Assembly (NCBI RefSeq): GCF_002287235.1
Contig: NZ_LMVP01000079.1
Coordinates: 1-46,771 of the forward strand
Length of the DNA stretch: 46,771 bases
Origin: Methanosarcina spelaei
GTDB taxonomy: Archaea; Halobacteriota; Methanosarcinia; Methanosarcinales; Methanosarcinaceae
Reading direction: 5' to 3'
Shown: positions 46,569 to 46,771 of the stretch, one piece after another
Position numbering within the stretch: position 1 is the first letter of the stretch
Layout of the letters: each line of letters opens with the position of its first letter
Notes under the pieces: model-generated
What the model was told of the DNA's origin: nothing
The model's database searches: none
Seen by the model: the letters and a program-made list of their open reading frames with translations, nothing else
Translations under genes and position numbers: made by a program

Positions 46569-46771
46569 TTAAAAGTATCTCCCAAATGAATTTTTGCTTT
46601 CAACTTTATTTTGCAATTCTGTCAACACCATCAGTTGATATGCTATGAAACTCAATAGAGAGTAGAGTTTTCTACTCTGATTTCTTACTCTTCTAATATC
46701 GAATTTTACTGTACCCTTAATATGTCCATGTATCTTTTCACATTCAGCTCTCTTTTTATACTGATCATCAA
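46569..46771 (-). CDS. Transposase, C-terminal fragment (truncated by window edge)
   Basis: On the minus strand a frame is open from the window end to the stop at 46569-46571. It reads DDQYKKRAECEKIHGHIKG, then VKFDIRRVRNQSRKLYSLLS and FIAYQLMVLTELQNKVES. This is the C-terminal end of a DDE-type transposase of the kind common in Methanosarcina insertion sequences. The Glu of RAECEK may be the last catalytic residue. The family (IS4, IS5 or IS1182 group) cannot be fixed from 67 residues. It lies upstream of the HEPN operon on the same strand, so read-through is possible. Confidence 0.7.
   Translation of the reverse strand, partial: DDQYKKRAECEKIHGHIKGTVKFDIRRVRNQSRKLYSLLSFIAYQLMVLTELQNKVESKNSFGRYF

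Overview
This window is chromosomal DNA of a methanogenic archaeon, almost certainly a Methanosarcina. The evidence is the gene set: TiaS for archaeal tRNA-Ile2, a CDC48/VAT AAA ATPase, Hel308, ABCE1, an Lsm-eL37-PurF cluster, a ThiD-ThiN fusion, a CofE-family ligase and three copies of the DUF1699 family, which I know only from Methanosarcina relatives. TATA-type promoters, short or absent leaders and long AT-rich spacers full of tandem repeats also fit. No rRNA, tRNA or CRISPR array was recognised.

Layout. 1-0.7 kb: end of an IS66-type transposase. 1.1-8.2 kb: PRC-barrel protein, CDC48, NadE, TiaS and a COG1395-type helix-turn-helix regulator. 8.4-16.8 kb: an island of one-carbon and pterin genes (purN, glyA, folD, a dihydropteroate-synthase-like gene, metV-like, metF, a frame-broken small membrane gene, and a cofE-like glutamate ligase). 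16.8-20.5 kb: sparse DNA with a MITE-like element, a Gly/His/Arg-rich mini-gene, a TnpB relic, a thioredoxin and the first DUF1699 gene. 20.5-27.2 kb: a complete type I restriction-modification locus (hsdM, hsdS, hsdR, minus strand). 27.6-37.4 kb: an MBL-fold protein, an EMC6-like membrane protein, ABCE1, Hel308, HisD and two more DUF1699 genes. 37.4-43.9 kb: repeats, a TrpB2-type orphan, the ThiD-ThiN fusion, Lsm, eL37 and PurF. 44-46.8 kb: a stretch unlike the rest, with a long imperfect palindrome, a three-gene operon ending in a HEPN protein, and the end of another transposase.

How the genes work together. In the one-carbon island, serine hydroxymethyltransferase loads C1 units onto a folate-type carrier. 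FolD oxidises them to the formyl level for PurN in purine synthesis. MetF, with its MetV partner, reduces them to methyl. The DHPS-like protein and the CofE-like ligase could build the carrier itself. This matters because Methanosarcina uses tetrahydrosarcinapterin for methanogenesis, so the island looks like a separate biosynthetic tetrahydrofolate system. The hsd genes and the HEPN operon are the likely defence or selfish modules, and both sit beside mobile-element debris.

The most striking non-coding feature is that most longer intergenic gaps carry their own tandem repeat (12 to 52 base units). In addition, one compound hairpin-rich repeat recurs three times in the window. All names come from reading motifs by eye; no database search was run.
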